A DNA stretch of 64,000 nt from Candidatus Saccharibacteria bacterium oral taxon 488. GTDB taxonomy: Bacteria > Patescibacteriota > Saccharimonadia > Saccharimonadales > Saccharimonadaceae. The notes under the pieces were generated by a model. It searched no databases. It saw nothing but the letters and a program-made list of their open reading frames with translations, and was not told the DNA's origin. The stretch is from NCBI GenBank assembly GCA_010202645.1, contig CP047920.1:124001-188000 (forward strand), given 5' to 3'. The translations under genes and the position numbers were made by a program. Every line of letters begins with the position of its first letter. Within the stretch, counting starts at the first letter, position 1. Positions 32,017 to 41,964 of this stretch are shown one piece after another.

Positions 32017-33087
32017 ATGGCAAATCCATTGACCATGGACGATCTGCTTGCTCAGGCGAGCGACTCCGTGAAACAGCTGACCGCGGGCGAGGTTGTGCAC
32101 GGAACTATTTTATCAATAAAGAAACACGAAGTTCTGATTGATCTGGGGCCTTTGGGCGTTGGCTTGGTGCCGCGCCGTGAGGTGAGTATGTCGAACAATT
32201 ACGCAGAAGGTGACGAGGTAACTGCGAGTGTTGTCGAGGTTGAGCTGGACAACGGTTATTCACTTTTGAGCATGCGTAAAGCGGCGCGCGATCGTGGCTG
32301 GGACGAGGTCGCCGCCAAATTGGAGAGCGGTGAAATTGTAACGGTGACACCGTACGACGCCAATCGTGGTGGTCTGTTGGCTGAATATGAAGGGGTGCGC
32401 GGTTTCTTGCCGGTATCGCAGCTATCGGCTGAGCATTATCCGCGAGTTGGTTCAAATGACAAGGACGAGATCTTGCAGCGGCTTAACGTACTGGTCAACA
32501 AAGAGATTCGCGTTCGGATTTTGGATGCTGATCGCAAGGCGAACAAGCTCATCTTTTCTGAAAAAGAAGCCATCAAAGAGGGCCTGGCGGAGCGGTTTGA
32601 GAAATTGTCAGTCGGCGATACCGTCAAGGGTATCGTGACTGGCGTGGTAGACTTTGGCGTATTTGTGAACGTTGAGGGAATTGAGGGACTGATTCACATC
32701 TCAGAAATTAGCTGGGAGCGGGTCAACAATCCGAGTGATTACGTCAAGGTTGGCCAGACTGTGGAGGCAAAGATTATCGCTATTGATAAGGAGCGCCTCA
32801 GCTTGAGCATGAAGCAACTGACGAAGGACCCATGGCTGGATGAAGTGGAGCAGTTCAAGTCAGGCGAGGACGTCGAAGGCACAGTCACACGGATTACACC
32901 GTTTGGTGCGTTTGTGCAGTTGAGTCCGGCCGTCGAGGCTCTCGTTCACGTTTCGGAGCTGGGTGGCGATGGGACTGACCCGGAGAAAGTCTTTACATTA
33001 AATGAGCGCAAGACCTTTACGGTGCTCGAAATTGATAAAGATAATCGCAAAATTTCGCTGTCGCTGGCTGGCGGCAAGAAAAAATAG
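32017..33087 (+). CDS. rpsA: 30S ribosomal protein S1 (four S1 domains)
   Basis: Four S1/OB domains start near residues 22, 106, 195 and 280; the third has the classic VDFGVFVNVEGIEGLIHISE and the fourth ITPFGAFVQLSPAVEALVHVSE. With 356 residues it is shorter than the six-domain E. coli protein and like those of Actinobacteria and Firmicutes. It binds mRNA at the ribosome. TATAAT (31928-31933) gives a leader of about 75 bases without an obvious Shine-Dalgarno sequence. Confidence 0.9.
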   Translation: MANPLTMDDLLAQASDSVKQLTAGEVVHGTILSIKKHEVLIDLGPLGVGLVPRREVSMSNNYAEGDEVTASVVEVELDNGYSLLSMRKAARDRGWDEVAAKLESGEIVTVTPYDANRGGLLAEYEGVRGFLPVSQLSAEHYPRVGSNDKDEILQRLNVLVNKEIRVRILDADRKANKLIFSEKEAIKEGLAERFEKLSVGDTVKGIVTGVVDFGVFVNVEGIEGLIHISEISWERVNNPSDYVKVGQTVEAKIIAIDKERLSLSMKQLTKDPWLDEVEQFKSGEDVEGTVTRITPFGAFVQLSPAVEALVHVSELGGDGTDPEKVFTLNERKTFTVLEIDKDNRKISLSLAGGKKK

Positions 33088-33157
33088 CCTATAGAAAAAG
33101 AGTAACGTAAACAGTTCGCCGGGAGTGTCACACGGGCGATGAAAGGAGCACGAGCAG

Positions 33158-34924
33158 ATGACAGAAAAGATTGTCGCAATCGCAGATTCAGTAACCGTCG
33201 GAGAGCTCGCTACCACCTTGAATCTACCGGTCACGACGCTCATTGGCGAGCTGTTTAAGAATGGTATCGCGGCGACGATTAATCAGCGACTGGACTTTGA
33301 GACGGCGTCGATCATCGTTGAAGAGCTGGGCCTTGAGGTAACGCTTAAGAAAAAGGAGGCGGCTGTTGGCCGCGCCCGCGTGGAACATACACTGTCGGAA
33401 AGGGCAGTACCGCGCCCACCGATTGTGGCGGTGATGGGGCATGTTGATCACGGCAAGACGAGCTTGCTGGATGCGATTTTGGGTAACAAGACTGCTGCAG
33501 GCGAGGCCGGTGGTATTACGCAACACATTAGTGCCTACCAAACGAGGCGTAATGGGCGGATGATTACACTGCTCGACACTCCAGGGCATGAGGCATTTGC
33601 AGCGCTGCGGCAACATGGTGCGGTGCTGACTGATGTGGTGATTATTGTGGTAGCGGCTGACGATGGCGTCAAGCCGCAGACGGTCGAGGCGATTCGATTT
33701 GCCCGTTCGGCTAACGCGAAAATCGTGGTGGCGATCAATAAAATTGACAAAGATACCGCCAACCCACAGCTGGTAAAAACGCAACTGGCATCTGAGCATG
33801 GCCTTAATCCTGAGGAGTGGGGTGGCGATACGGTGATGGTGGAAGTCAGCGCCAAGACTGGTCAGAATTTGGATAAGCTGCTGGACATGGTGCTACTCGT
33901 AGCAGATATGGAAGATTTGCGGGCGGATGAGGACGTGCCGGCGGAAGGCTTGGTGATTGAGGCACATATGGAAACTGGGCGCGGCGCGGTGGTTGGGCTA
34001 CTCGTCGAGCACGGTCAGCTAAAACCAGCGCATTATCTGGTGGCCGGCACGGCGTACGGTCGAGTACGAACAATGTCGGACTTTCGTGGTCAGACAATGA
34101 AAATGGCCGGCCCGAGTACACCTGTTAACGTAACTGGATTTAAGGAGCTGCCGCAGTTTGGTGATAGCTTTCGGTTGGCTAAAAATGAGAAAGAGGCGCG
34201 GCATTTGGCGCAGGCAGCGCGCCTAGAGCAGGAAAAAATGGCTGCCAGCACCAATGTCACCAGCTCGGATATTTTGAAAATGATGAGTCAGCAGCATGAC
34301 GCTGAGTCGTTCAATGTTCTCGTCAAGGCTGATGTTCAGGGGTCGCTCACGTCGGTGATTGATAGCCTGAAATTGATTGATACAGGTGGCTTGGTGGATC
34401 TACATGTCATCGGTAGTGGGGTTGGTAATATTTCAGAAAATGACATTCATCTGGCAGTTGGCGAGAACACGGTCATTTATGGTTTTAATGTTGATCTGCC
34501 GCCAGCAGTGAAGCGCCTGGCAGCACGTGAGCATGTTGAGGTGCGGCTGTATCGAGTGATTTATGAACTACTTGATAACGCCAAGCAATCCATGGAAGCG
34601 TTACTGGCCCCAGAGGTCGTCGAGACCGAGGTCGGCCAGCTGAGCGTTAAGGGCGTGTTCCGAACGGTGCGCGAAGAGGTGATCGCTGGCGGTGAGATGA
34701 TGAAGGGTAAGGTTTATAAGGGTTTGCTAGCGCGTCTGAAGCGTGGCGATGAGTACATCGCCGAGGTTGAAGTGTCGTCTGTTCAGCGTCAACATCAGGA
34801 AGCCAAAGAAGTGTTTGAGGGTGAAATGTGTGGTCTCAGCCTCAAAACTACGCGAAAAGTCGTTGTCGAGGAGGGCGACACACTGGAGTTCTTTACACGG
34901 GAGCTGGTGAAGAAGACGTTGTAA
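33158..34924 (+). CDS. infB: translation initiation factor IF-2
   Basis: The GTPase domain shows [14 protein letters not shown] (about residue 94), DTPGHEAF and NKIDK; the IF2-specific domains II-IV follow, ending with the fMet-tRNA-binding C2 domain (GEMCGLSLK near 555). The protein is 588 residues, a short form lacking the long repetitive N-terminus of enterobacterial IF-2. GGAG lies 10 bases before the ATG. It follows rpsA by 70 bases, a functional pairing of initiation genes. Confidence 0.96.
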   Translation: MTEKIVAIADSVTVGELATTLNLPVTTLIGELFKNGIAATINQRLDFETASIIVEELGLEVTLKKKEAAVGRARVEHTLSERAVPRPPIVAVMGHVDHGKTSLLDAILGNKTAAGEAGGITQHISAYQTRRNGRMITLLDTPGHEAFAALRQHGAVLTDVVIIVVAADDGVKPQTVEAIRFARSANAKIVVAINKIDKDTANPQLVKTQLASEHGLNPEEWGGDTVMVEVSAKTGQNLDKLLDMVLLVADMEDLRADEDVPAEGLVIEAHMETGRGAVVGLLVEHGQLKPAHYLVAGTAYGRVRTMSDFRGQTMKMAGPSTPVNVTGFKELPQFGDSFRLAKNEKEARHLAQAARLEQEKMAASTNVTSSDILKMMSQQHDAESFNVLVKADVQGSLTSVIDSLKLIDTGGLVDLHVIGSGVGNISENDIHLAVGENTVIYGFNVDLPPAVKRLAAREHVEVRLYRVIYELLDNAKQSMEALLAPEVVETEVGQLSVKGVFRTVREEVIAGGEMMKGKVYKGLLARLKRGDEYIAEVEVSSVQRQHQEAKEVFEGEMCGLSLKTTRKVVVEEGDTLEFFTRELVKKTL

Positions 34925-34969
34925 CAACTTGTCACTGTGGGTAATTTTAGTATACCGGAGGGTTTTCTA

Positions 34970-34998
34970 TTGACTTTTTTCTATAAATCTGCTAAAGT
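34970..34998 (+). promoter_or_regulatory. promoter of the 35082 gene
   Basis: TTGACT (34970-34975), 17-base spacer, TAAAGT (34993-34998) with an upstream TGC (extended -10). The leader is about 75 bases with GAAAGGA before the ATG. Confidence 0.65.
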
Positions 34999-35081
34999 CT
35001 AAGCTATAAACATATATTTTATGAGATAGTCGAACTGTTTAAATTTAAATTAGTCACTTATCTCTGAAAGGAAACCACCAC

Positions 35082-37178
35082 ATGTCAGAAAGAAATATCC
35101 CTCACCGCGGCAACACTATGCCATCTACGGAACGGGTCGCCAACTCGCCAGAACAGATTCCAGCCCCTAATGCAGCAATGCAGGAGTTTGCTGGCAAGTT
35201 TTCTTCTATCTCTGAGCAAATGAATGAGGTCGTTGCCTCAAAGCGGGCAACCACGAAAGAATATAAAGCCAACAAGCAACTTTCTCCTCAGCTCGTCGAG
35301 AAATATGGCGGTCATGACGTCTACCGTGACAAGGTTGTCGGATACAATCAGCAAATTGCTGGTTTACAGAATGAGTATCGTGCGCTTACTGAGTTGTATG
35401 GCGAGCTTGGTGGTGATAAGATTGATAGCCTTAAACAAGAACTGCAAGACCGCACCGGTGGCAGGGCCCGTGGTACCTGGTCGGCAGAAGCCGTGATTAC
35501 CGAGCGGGCACTACGTCAGGCACAGGACGCTTTTGCTAAGAATTATGAGGATTATAAGGCTGATAAGCAAAAGGGAGATCAGAATAATAAGTCCCCTCTT
35601 GCTTTGCCGCCAGCCAAGAAAAGTCCGGAAGGGGGCTCAGCAGGCAACAAGGGGCCAGAAGGCCAAGGTAGTAGCGGTGAGGGTGGTAAAAAAGATCTCA
35701 TAAATGAAGCCGTTAAGCTAATGGGCGAGGCTTCGCGAGTTCTCAGTGATCCAGACGCCTCTGCTGAGGATAAGGCAAAGGCACGCAAAGCTATTCAGGC
35801 AATCATAGAGAAGATTGATGGTAGTGGTGAGGATGATCCACGCCCAGCCGAGGAGAGAATCAGCGATGCTATGACTCGCATGAGCGATTTCTTTGAGAAT
35901 ACGTATGAGGTAGACCCTGCTACTGGTGAGAAACGATACACATATCTTGAGCATATTAGGCGCTATGAAGCTGCACGTGAGCGTTTCCAAGAAGTTATGG
36001 CTCTTAAACAAAAGAGCTGTGGACTACGCATCAATCCAAACGGTAAGCTTATGGAACGCTTGCTAGGTTGTGGTCGATTGGGCGCTAAGCTCGCTGATCG
36101 TCTAACACGCCCGTCTAAAGAAGAGCAGGAGGCAGCGGCAGCCTACGAAGCAGCCTTGACGCAGGTTGACGTTGACCGGCACAACTTCCTCGGTCAGGAG
36201 ATTGATCATGGTAATCTAACAAAAGAGGAAGTACGCGGTTTGCGTAGCCAGTTCTTTACAGCAGAGCATTACGGTAATGTCCAAGAAATTGCGCGTCTGC
36301 AGATGGATCGCGGCAAAGATGAGGACGGCAACCGTCGTCGTCCAATGAGCAAGTGGTTGCGACGTCTGGGCTATCTGACTGCTGGTGCGATTGGTGGCGT
36401 AACGGCGATGTTTAATATACCGCTTGGTATTGCCGTTGCTGGGGCTGGTGCCGGTGTATTTCGCGGCTTGGCCAACAAGCGAAATGCCAACATGAAAGTT
36501 AGTCCAGAAGATAAAAATCCGTTGAATAAAGAATATAAAGCCGAAGCTGTGGCAGACGTATATCATCAACAGTTCTTGGAGTCTATGCAGGCTCGGACTG
36601 AGGAGGCGCAAAAAGAGGGTTCTGATTGGGAGCCGGGTGCTCGTGATATCGTCGGTACGCATCTATATGAGACATCAATTGAGGCTGGCAAGAGTACCGA
36701 GCGTCTTACCAGGCCAGTGTTGGGTGCGGTGGCGCTAGCTGCAGCCATTAAATTTTCTACGGATTTGATGGGATCAGGAAGTGCCGGCGGGAGTGGCAAC
36801 GTTGAAAATCCAAAGTCAGAAACTGGAGGCGGTGATAGTGCTGGAAATGTTCCACCAACAGTTTCATCAGAGACCCCGCCCGCTCAGCCTCACCTTACCG
36901 AGGTTAACACGAACGGTGCGCCAGAGAGCGTGGTTGGCGATCAGTTGCAGCATCTTGGCTATAAGCTTGAGGGCGACTCGACGGAGTTTCTGAAGAAGCT
37001 TGCAGACAACGTTGGTCAAGATAAGGTTTTTGCCGACGCTAACAATAACCCAGTAGATATGTTTACGGGAAAAGCTGGCGACCAGCAGTTTGGGGCTTGG
37101 AATGTTAACACGAGTGTGCGCTTTAGTGATGAAGCGGTGCGAGCCATTGAGGCTATGAAAGATGTTACTAAGGTTTAG
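35082..37178 (+). CDS. large hypothetical protein with coiled coil and two membrane segments
   Basis: The 698-residue protein is not recognised. Residues 30-165 are helical and charged; 165-215 are Gly/Lys/Pro-rich low complexity; 215-420 are helical with YEAARERFQEVMALKQKS. A Gly/Ala-rich membrane hairpin lies near 424-460 (GAIGGVTAMFNIPLGIAVAGAG) and another hydrophobic segment near 545-565. The C-terminal 70 residues form a small globular domain (LQHLGYKLEGDSTEFLKKL). No N-terminal signal exists, so topology is unclear. It leads an operon with 37207. Confidence 0.55.
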   Translation: MSERNIPHRGNTMPSTERVANSPEQIPAPNAAMQEFAGKFSSISEQMNEVVASKRATTKEYKANKQLSPQLVEKYGGHDVYRDKVVGYNQQIAGLQNEYRALTELYGELGGDKIDSLKQELQDRTGGRARGTWSAEAVITERALRQAQDAFAKNYEDYKADKQKGDQNNKSPLALPPAKKSPEGGSAGNKGPEGQGSSGEGGKKDLINEAVKLMGEASRVLSDPDASAEDKAKARKAIQAIIEKIDGSGEDDPRPAEERISDAMTRMSDFFENTYEVDPATGEKRYTYLEHIRRYEAARERFQEVMALKQKSCGLRINPNGKLMERLLGCGRLGAKLADRLTRPSKEEQEAAAAYEAALTQVDVDRHNFLGQEIDHGNLTKEEVRGLRSQFFTAEHYGNVQEIARLQMDRGKDEDGNRRRPMSKWLRRLGYLTAGAIGGVTAMFNIPLGIAVAGAGAGVFRGLANKRNANMKVSPEDKNPLNKEYKAEAVADVYHQQFLESMQARTEEAQKEGSDWEPGARDIVGTHLYETSIEAGKSTERLTRPVLGAVALAAAIKFSTDLMGSGSAGGSGNVENPKSETGGGDSAGNVPPTVSSETPPAQPHLTEVNTNGAPESVVGDQLQHLGYKLEGDSTEFLKKLADNVGQDKVFADANNNPVDMFTGKAGDQQFGAWNVNTSVRFSDEAVRAIEAMKDVTKV

Positions 37179-37206
37179 AAATTAAAACAATAGGAGAACA
37201 CAAACA

Positions 37207-37500
37207 ATGACACATGAACAAATATTTGAGCAGTTAGGCATTACTGGTGCGAGTGATGAGGTTAAGCAGAGCACTCTCCACAACCTCGTTGGTGCGGTTG
37301 AGGTCCAATTTGCTAGCGTTAGTGATGAGCTATTAACGGAAGAACAAGATGAGGAATTAAATAAGCTCGTTGACGCACATGATGGTGATCCTAGCGTTGT
37401 CGGTGAGTGGCTAAAAACTCATATACCAGAGGCTGGACAGCTATACCAGGCAATACTGGAGGATGAGATTGTTCGTCTAAAAAGTCGGTTGGACACATAG
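37207..37500 (+). CDS. DUF5663-like small protein
   Basis: The 97-residue acidic helical protein begins IFEQLGITGASDEVKQSTL and continues VEVQFASVSDELLTEEQDEEL, the same layout as the neighbour at 37597 (a short helix, a 'FLxELGL' type start, then an 'L.S..LSDEQL.EF' motif). It follows the 35082 gene by 28 bases with AGGAG and is probably co-transcribed. Function is unknown. Confidence 0.5.
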   Translation: MTHEQIFEQLGITGASDEVKQSTLHNLVGAVEVQFASVSDELLTEEQDEELNKLVDAHDGDPSVVGEWLKTHIPEAGQLYQAILEDEIVRLKSRLDT

Positions 37501-37524
37501 GTCGTCGAATAGCTCTCATGAAGG

Positions 37525-37556
37525 TATAGTAGCATTCTGATCAGGATGCTGCTATA
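37525..37556. repeat. 32-base near-perfect palindrome overlapping a -10 box
   Basis: TATAGTAGCATTCTGA and TCAGGATGCTGCTATA pair along their length with only G-U exceptions. No T-run follows, and the right arm overlaps TATACT (37553-37558) upstream of the 37597 gene. It may be an operator or a terminator of the preceding operon. Confidence 0.55.
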
Positions 37557-37596
37557 CTAGTATAGAGAGAACGGGAACCATAAACGAGGAGACGAT

Positions 37597-38046
37597 ATGT
37601 TCCAACTAGATGATAATTTTTTGAAAGAATTAGGACTAGACCAACTGCCAGATGAGCAGAAGAAGCCGTTTTTGCAGCATATTTATAGCGAGTTGGAGCT
37701 ACGGGTCGGCGAGCGGCTGAGTCAGGGGATGAGCGACGCGCAGCTGGATGAGTTTGCGAACATTATCGACAAGGCGCCGGGCGCGGTAGATGAGTTTCTC
37801 GCCAAACACGCACCAAATTACCAGCAGGAGCCAATGTTTCAGCGGCTGGTGCAGGCGACCAAGGCTGATCCGAATAATCCGGGTCTAAAAGATGAGTTTG
37901 CGGCGACGAAGTGGCTGGAGGTAAATCGGCCTGATTATCGCGACGTGGTGGCGGCAACAATGGACGAGCTGAAGAAGGAGATTATAACTAACCGCGAGGC
38001 TATTTTAGGCGGTATGGGTGCATCCTCGGCGCCGGGACAAGCTTAG
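37597..38046 (+). CDS. DUF5663 domain protein
   Basis: The start FQLDDNFLKELGLDQLPDEQ, then FLQHIYSELELRVGERLSQG and MSDAQLDEFANIID, match the DUF5663 pattern found widely in Saccharibacteria and other CPR genomes. A second helical half (residues 70-145) has no named family. AGGAG lies 5 bases before the ATG. It is the second such gene in 400 bases. Function is unknown. Confidence 0.65.
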   Translation: MFQLDDNFLKELGLDQLPDEQKKPFLQHIYSELELRVGERLSQGMSDAQLDEFANIIDKAPGAVDEFLAKHAPNYQQEPMFQRLVQATKADPNNPGLKDEFAATKWLEVNRPDYRDVVAATMDELKKEIITNREAILGGMGASSAPGQA

Positions 38047-38077
38047 AGCGAGCCTTTAGCTGCCTTAGCTCATGAAC

Positions 38078-38953
38078 TTAGCCTTGATGGCCGCGGAGAA
38101 ACGCCTCTGCGGTCATTTGTTTGCCGCTCGGGGCAATCAGCTCGAGGACGGCAAGATATCGTCCATCACAGCACTTAACGCTCAGCGGCGATTCTGGGGC
38201 GTTTGAGGCGCGAGTTTTGGTGATAATGAGTTCACGGTCATGAATGCGCAGACGACTACGTGGAAAGCCGAGATACGCCCGCACATGGGCATCGGCGGCG
38301 GCTGCGGTCATTGCCGTCGGGTCAATGAGTGACATATCCTTGGAAAGCAGCTGGCAATACGTGGCATCGGTGTCGTTTTGTGGGGTCGGCTGGAGCGTAC
38401 CGGCGAGGATACTTGGCAGCGTGCGCACGAGCAGGTCGCTGCCGGCAGCAAACAGTTCATCATATAGCTGCGGTTTGGTTTCAGTGCCAGTGAGCGGGTG
38501 ACGGTGTTGGGTGTAAATTGGGCCAGCGTCCATCTGGGCGTCAAGTTGCATAATGGAGATGCCGGTTTCTGAGTCTTGGTGTGCAATAGCGGCCTCGATT
38601 GGTGAAGGGCCGCGCCATGTTGGCAGTAGCGAGGGATGGAGATTAATAATACCAGGAGTGAAGAGGTCAATGATTGACTGGGGGATAATTTTGCCATAAG
38701 CGACGAGGACGCCGGCGACGGGCTGAAGGGCGGTGATATCGGGGATAATGTCGCGGAGCTTGTTGGGCTGCCAGACGAGGATGCCATGTTGGCGGGCAAA
38801 GGTCTTGACTGGTGGTTCGGTAAGCTTATGGCCGCGGCCGCTACGCATATCGGGTTTGGTGATGACGGCGCAAATGGGAAATCCTGCCTCGTAGAGTGCT
38901 TTAAGGGTAATCAGACTGTACGCTTCGGTGCCGAAAAAGATGATTGGCGGCAT
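38078..38953 (-). CDS. fmt: methionyl-tRNA formyltransferase
   Basis: From ATG 38953 the product is IIFFGTEAYSLITLKALYEAG..., with VLVAYGKIIPQ, the SLLPxxRGxxP catalytic motif as NLHPSLLPTWRGPSPIEAAI, and MDAGPIY. It has 291 residues, slightly short. An open frame extends upstream, but that part is antisense-frame shadow of def. The start lies one base after the stop of def (TAACATG), so def-fmt is a coupled pair controlling formylation and deformylation of initiator Met. Confidence 0.94.
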   Translation of the reverse strand: MPPIIFFGTEAYSLITLKALYEAGFPICAVITKPDMRSGRGHKLTEPPVKTFARQHGILVWQPNKLRDIIPDITALQPVAGVLVAYGKIIPQSIIDLFTPGIINLHPSLLPTWRGPSPIEAAIAHQDSETGISIMQLDAQMDAGPIYTQHRHPLTGTETKPQLYDELFAAGSDLLVRTLPSILAGTLQPTPQNDTDATYCQLLSKDMSLIDPTAMTAAAADAHVRAYLGFPRSRLRIHDRELIITKTRASNAPESPLSVKCCDGRYLAVLELIAPSGKQMTAEAFLRGHQG

Positions 38954-38954
38954 G

Positions 38955-39530
38955 TTAGTCCCACAGCTGAGCATTATCTTTGATGTCGGCTTCGTAATCA
39001 AGCGGCTGCAATTCACCAGAATCATCAAGCGTGTAAAAAGCATCGTGCTGGTCACGGATATGGTCGATAAAGACGACGCCGTTGGTGTGATCGATCTCGT
39101 GCTGGATGACACGGGCGAGGAAACCTTCGGCCTTAAGGCGAATCTCGTTGCCATCAAGGTCAAGAGCCTTGACACGGATTTTAGAATGGCGGGGGACTTT
39201 GCCGTAGACTTGCTTAACGCTGAGGCAGCCTTCGAAATCGGCGACAATTTCTCCCTCGTATTTGACAATTTCAGGATTGATCAAGGTGGTGAATTCGCGA
39301 GTTGCTTTGTCGTCAAAGTCGCTGCGGACGATGATGACGCGCTCGAGGCGATCAACCTGGATGGCAGCTAGGGCAGCGCTGATTTCATGAGGGCGAGAAT
39401 CTTCCCAGTCAAGAGCGGCCGCGATCATATCGGCTGATAACTGACGCACCTCGTCGGTGATGACGTGAATTTTAGCTGATTTTTGGCGGAGATGCGGATT
39501 TGGTAGAGCAATGATATCGTCTTTAGTCAT
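38955..39530 (-). CDS. def: peptide deformylase, variant motif I
   Basis: Motif II EGCLS and motif III QHEIDHTNG are intact and give the metal ligands (Cys, His, His) and the catalytic Glu. Motif I, usually GxGLAAxQ, reads ISAALAAIQ: the Gln is kept but the glycines are replaced. On the minus strand TATAAT ends 7 bases before ATG 39530; the ATG at 39539 overlaps that box, so I take 39530 (191 residues). It removes the formyl group from nascent proteins. Confidence 0.92.
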   Translation of the reverse strand: MTKDDIIALPNPHLRQKSAKIHVITDEVRQLSADMIAAALDWEDSRPHEISAALAAIQVDRLERVIIVRSDFDDKATREFTTLINPEIVKYEGEIVADFEGCLSVKQVYGKVPRHSKIRVKALDLDGNEIRLKAEGFLARVIQHEIDHTNGVVFIDHIRDQHDAFYTLDDSGELQPLDYEADIKDNAQLWD

Positions 39531-39553
39531 TGTGATCATTATAGCATATGTGG

Positions 39554-41497
39554 CTAGAGGAGGCTGGTCGGATCGAGCTCAGCCTGCCAATGAGTCGGTG
39601 GCACGAGGTCAAGGAGACTGACGAGGTCGCCGCGGCGGGGGCTTTTGAGAATGAGCTGCCAGCGGTACGTGTCGCGGACTCGCTCATAAAATGCTGGTGT
39701 TGGGCCGAGGATGCGTACGTCGGCCGGGGCAGCTGCCCGCAGTGTCTGGGCGAGCTTTTTGGCGTTGCGGATGGCGGCAGCTTCGGTTTTGTAGACGCAG
39801 GTTAATTTAAGTAGATAGACGAACGGTGGAAAGTCAGTGGCGCGTCGCTGGGCGATAGTGCGGGCGTAGAAATCAGTATAGTTTTGGGCAAGCCCATCTC
39901 GGATGGCGGGATGATCCGGCTGAAAGGTCTGGACGATGACGTCGGTGGCGTGATGGGAGCGGCCAACGCGGCCAACGACTTGGGCCAGCAGCTGAAAGGT
40001 GCGCTCGCTCGAGGAAAAGTCAGGCAGTGTCAACCCGGCGTCGGCTTGGACGACACCAACAGTGCGTAGGTGCGGTAGATCGAGGCCCTTGGCGATCACT
40101 TGGGTGCCGATGATGATGTCAATTGAGCCGTTTTTGAGCTCGTTGTAGCGCTTATCGGCCGCGTCGTGGGTACTTGTATCGGCATCGAAGCGGGCGATGG
40201 TGCTTGCGGGAAAGAGCTTGCGTAATTCTGCCTCGATGCGCTTGGTGCCGAGGCCTTTATGAATGATATCGGCATGACGACACTCGGGGCAGCTGGTGGG
40301 TACGGGTGCAGCAAACCCACAAATATGACAGAGGAGCTGGTGCTGGTCGGCGTGTAGTGTGAGCGGCACGAAGCAGCGCGGACAGCCAGCATTCCAGCCG
40401 CATTGTTCACATAGGGTGATAGCGGCAGTGCCGCGGCGATTATGAAAGATGAGGGCTTGACGACCGTCATTCAGCGAGCCGGTGATAGCCGAGAGTAGTT
40501 GATCAGAGAGAAAGAAATGCTGAGTAAAGTTCGTGCGCTTGGTCATATCAACCAGCGAGATGCGCGGCTTGACGGCGTCTGAACGGGCGGGCGTGGGCAT
40601 AGCGATGATAGGCCGGCCAGCGGTTTTCGCCAGAAAATAATCGCTGATCGTAGGGGTGGCACTGCCGAGAACGAGCTTGGCTTCATGCTGGCGAGCGAGA
40701 ATGGCCGCAGTGCGCGGCGCTGAGTAGCGGGGCGATTGTTCTTGTTTGAAGCTGGGTTCGTGACATTCATCAATGACGACGAGGCCCAGCTGCTGGACGG
40801 GCATGAATAGGGCCGATCGAGGGCCGATGACGATGAGCGGGTCGCGTGAATTGATAACATGTTGCCAAGTCACGTGCCGCTCGGCTTCGGTCTGACGCGA
40901 GTGGGTGAGGATAATATTGTCGAAATACCTCGCAAATTCGCTAACGAGTTGTGAGGTGAGGGCAATTTCTGGCACCAGAATAATTGACGATAAGCCCTCG
41001 TCCATCAACCGCCGGGCGAGCTCGATATAGACACGCGTCTTGCCAGATCCGGTCACGCCATGTAGCAGGGCGCTACCAGGGAGCATGTCGTCAATGGCGG
41101 TGATGGCGGCTCTTTGGTCGGGCGTGAGCGCTGTCGTCGGTGGCTGTGAGGCCTGCGGACTGGTGGCGCGTGAGGACGTGTGGCGGCGCTTTTTCGTCAA
41201 ACCGCGTGGCAGAATGGTTTGCCAGACGGTCGCGAGATGCGTATGATAATAACTGCTCATCCACAGAGCCGTTTGGATGAGCGGTAGCGGCACGGGAGCG
41301 TCATCTAAAATCTGGACAATTTCTTTAACCGTAAACTCAGGCTTAACGACTGCTGACATGATGATACCAACGCAATGAGCCGAGCCAACTTCTATAACGA
41401 CCAGCGCTCCGACTGGCAGCCGCTCGGGGTGTGAATAGGTAAACGAATGCGCATCGGCACGAATTATCTTGATCGGTGATACCAAATAGTAGTACAT
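39554..41497 (-). CDS. priA: primosomal protein N' (replication restart helicase)
   Basis: The 3'-DNA-binding domain (VGALVVIEVG) precedes a DEAD-type helicase: Walker A HGVTGSGKTRVY, VVIDECHEPSFKQE, GSATPT and QVVGRVGRS. Between the lobes, eight cysteines (CEQCGWNAGCPRC, CHICG, CPEC) bind two zincs. TATAAT on the minus strand ends 9 bases before ATG 41497, which starts MYYYLVSP and gives 647 residues; the longer frame begins upstream of the promoter. PriA reloads the replisome at stalled forks. Confidence 0.95.
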   Translation of the reverse strand: MYYYLVSPIKIIRADAHSFTYSHPERLPVGALVVIEVGSAHCVGIIMSAVVKPEFTVKEIVQILDDAPVPLPLIQTALWMSSYYHTHLATVWQTILPRGLTKKRRHTSSRATSPQASQPPTTALTPDQRAAITAIDDMLPGSALLHGVTGSGKTRVYIELARRLMDEGLSSIILVPEIALTSQLVSEFARYFDNIILTHSRQTEAERHVTWQHVINSRDPLIVIGPRSALFMPVQQLGLVVIDECHEPSFKQEQSPRYSAPRTAAILARQHEAKLVLGSATPTISDYFLAKTAGRPIIAMPTPARSDAVKPRISLVDMTKRTNFTQHFFLSDQLLSAITGSLNDGRQALIFHNRRGTAAITLCEQCGWNAGCPRCFVPLTLHADQHQLLCHICGFAAPVPTSCPECRHADIIHKGLGTKRIEAELRKLFPASTIARFDADTSTHDAADKRYNELKNGSIDIIIGTQVIAKGLDLPHLRTVGVVQADAGLTLPDFSSSERTFQLLAQVVGRVGRSHHATDVIVQTFQPDHPAIRDGLAQNYTDFYARTIAQRRATDFPPFVYLLKLTCVYKTEAAAIRNAKKLAQTLRAAAPADVRILGPTPAFYERVRDTYRWQLILKSPRRGDLVSLLDLVPPTHWQAELDPTSLL

Positions 41498-41661
41498 TCT
41501 TGCTTTATTATACCGCGCTGGCTGGTTGAATATAATCATGAGCGTTTTAGGGTGTAAGCACGTATGCTGAAGGGTAGGGCGTATAATTGTCGAAAAAAGC
41601 TTGTCGGGTGTTGTAAAATTGTGATACACTGAGTGATAGCGAAAGGGAATATGGGGAGAGA

Positions 41662-41964
41662 ATGCTTGACATTTTTATTACATCACGAGTGAGACGCAAA
41701 ATCGTAGTTGTGTATGCCAAGTATCCTGATTTTCATACGCATGTTCGGGGGCTAGCCAAGCTGATCAAGGAAGATCCGGGTAATATTCAGCGCGAGCTCA
41801 AGCGGCTAGAGAAAGTTGGTTTTCTGAGGAGTGAGAAGCAAGGCAATTCGCGGGCATACTTTACGAACAAGCAGTTCCCGATTTTCAAGGAATTACAGAG
41901 TATGGTGATTAAGTCGCAGCAACATGCGGCCCGGCCGAAGCGCGGCTCGGTTGATAGAGATTGA
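41662..41964 (+). CDS. winged-helix DNA-binding protein
   Basis: The 100-residue protein has an ArsR-like winged helix: TSRVRRKIVVVYAKYP, recognition helix KEDPGNIQRELKRLEKVG and wing FLRSEKQGNSRAYF. It resembles the N-domain of the regulator at 232. A TTGTCG-18-TACACT promoter lies upstream. Its stop overlaps the recJ start (TGATG), so the two are co-transcribed and coupled. Its target is not known. Confidence 0.7.
   Translation: MLDIFITSRVRRKIVVVYAKYPDFHTHVRGLAKLIKEDPGNIQRELKRLEKVGFLRSEKQGNSRAYFTNKQFPIFKELQSMVIKSQQHAARPKRGSVDRD

Noticed and set aside
38954..39268. N-terminal extension of fmt giving a 396-residue fusion
   Set aside because: The extra 105 residues are Ser/Thr/Leu-rich and lie antisense-frame within def; fmt begins normally at MPPIIFFGTEAYSL (38953) one base after the def stop.
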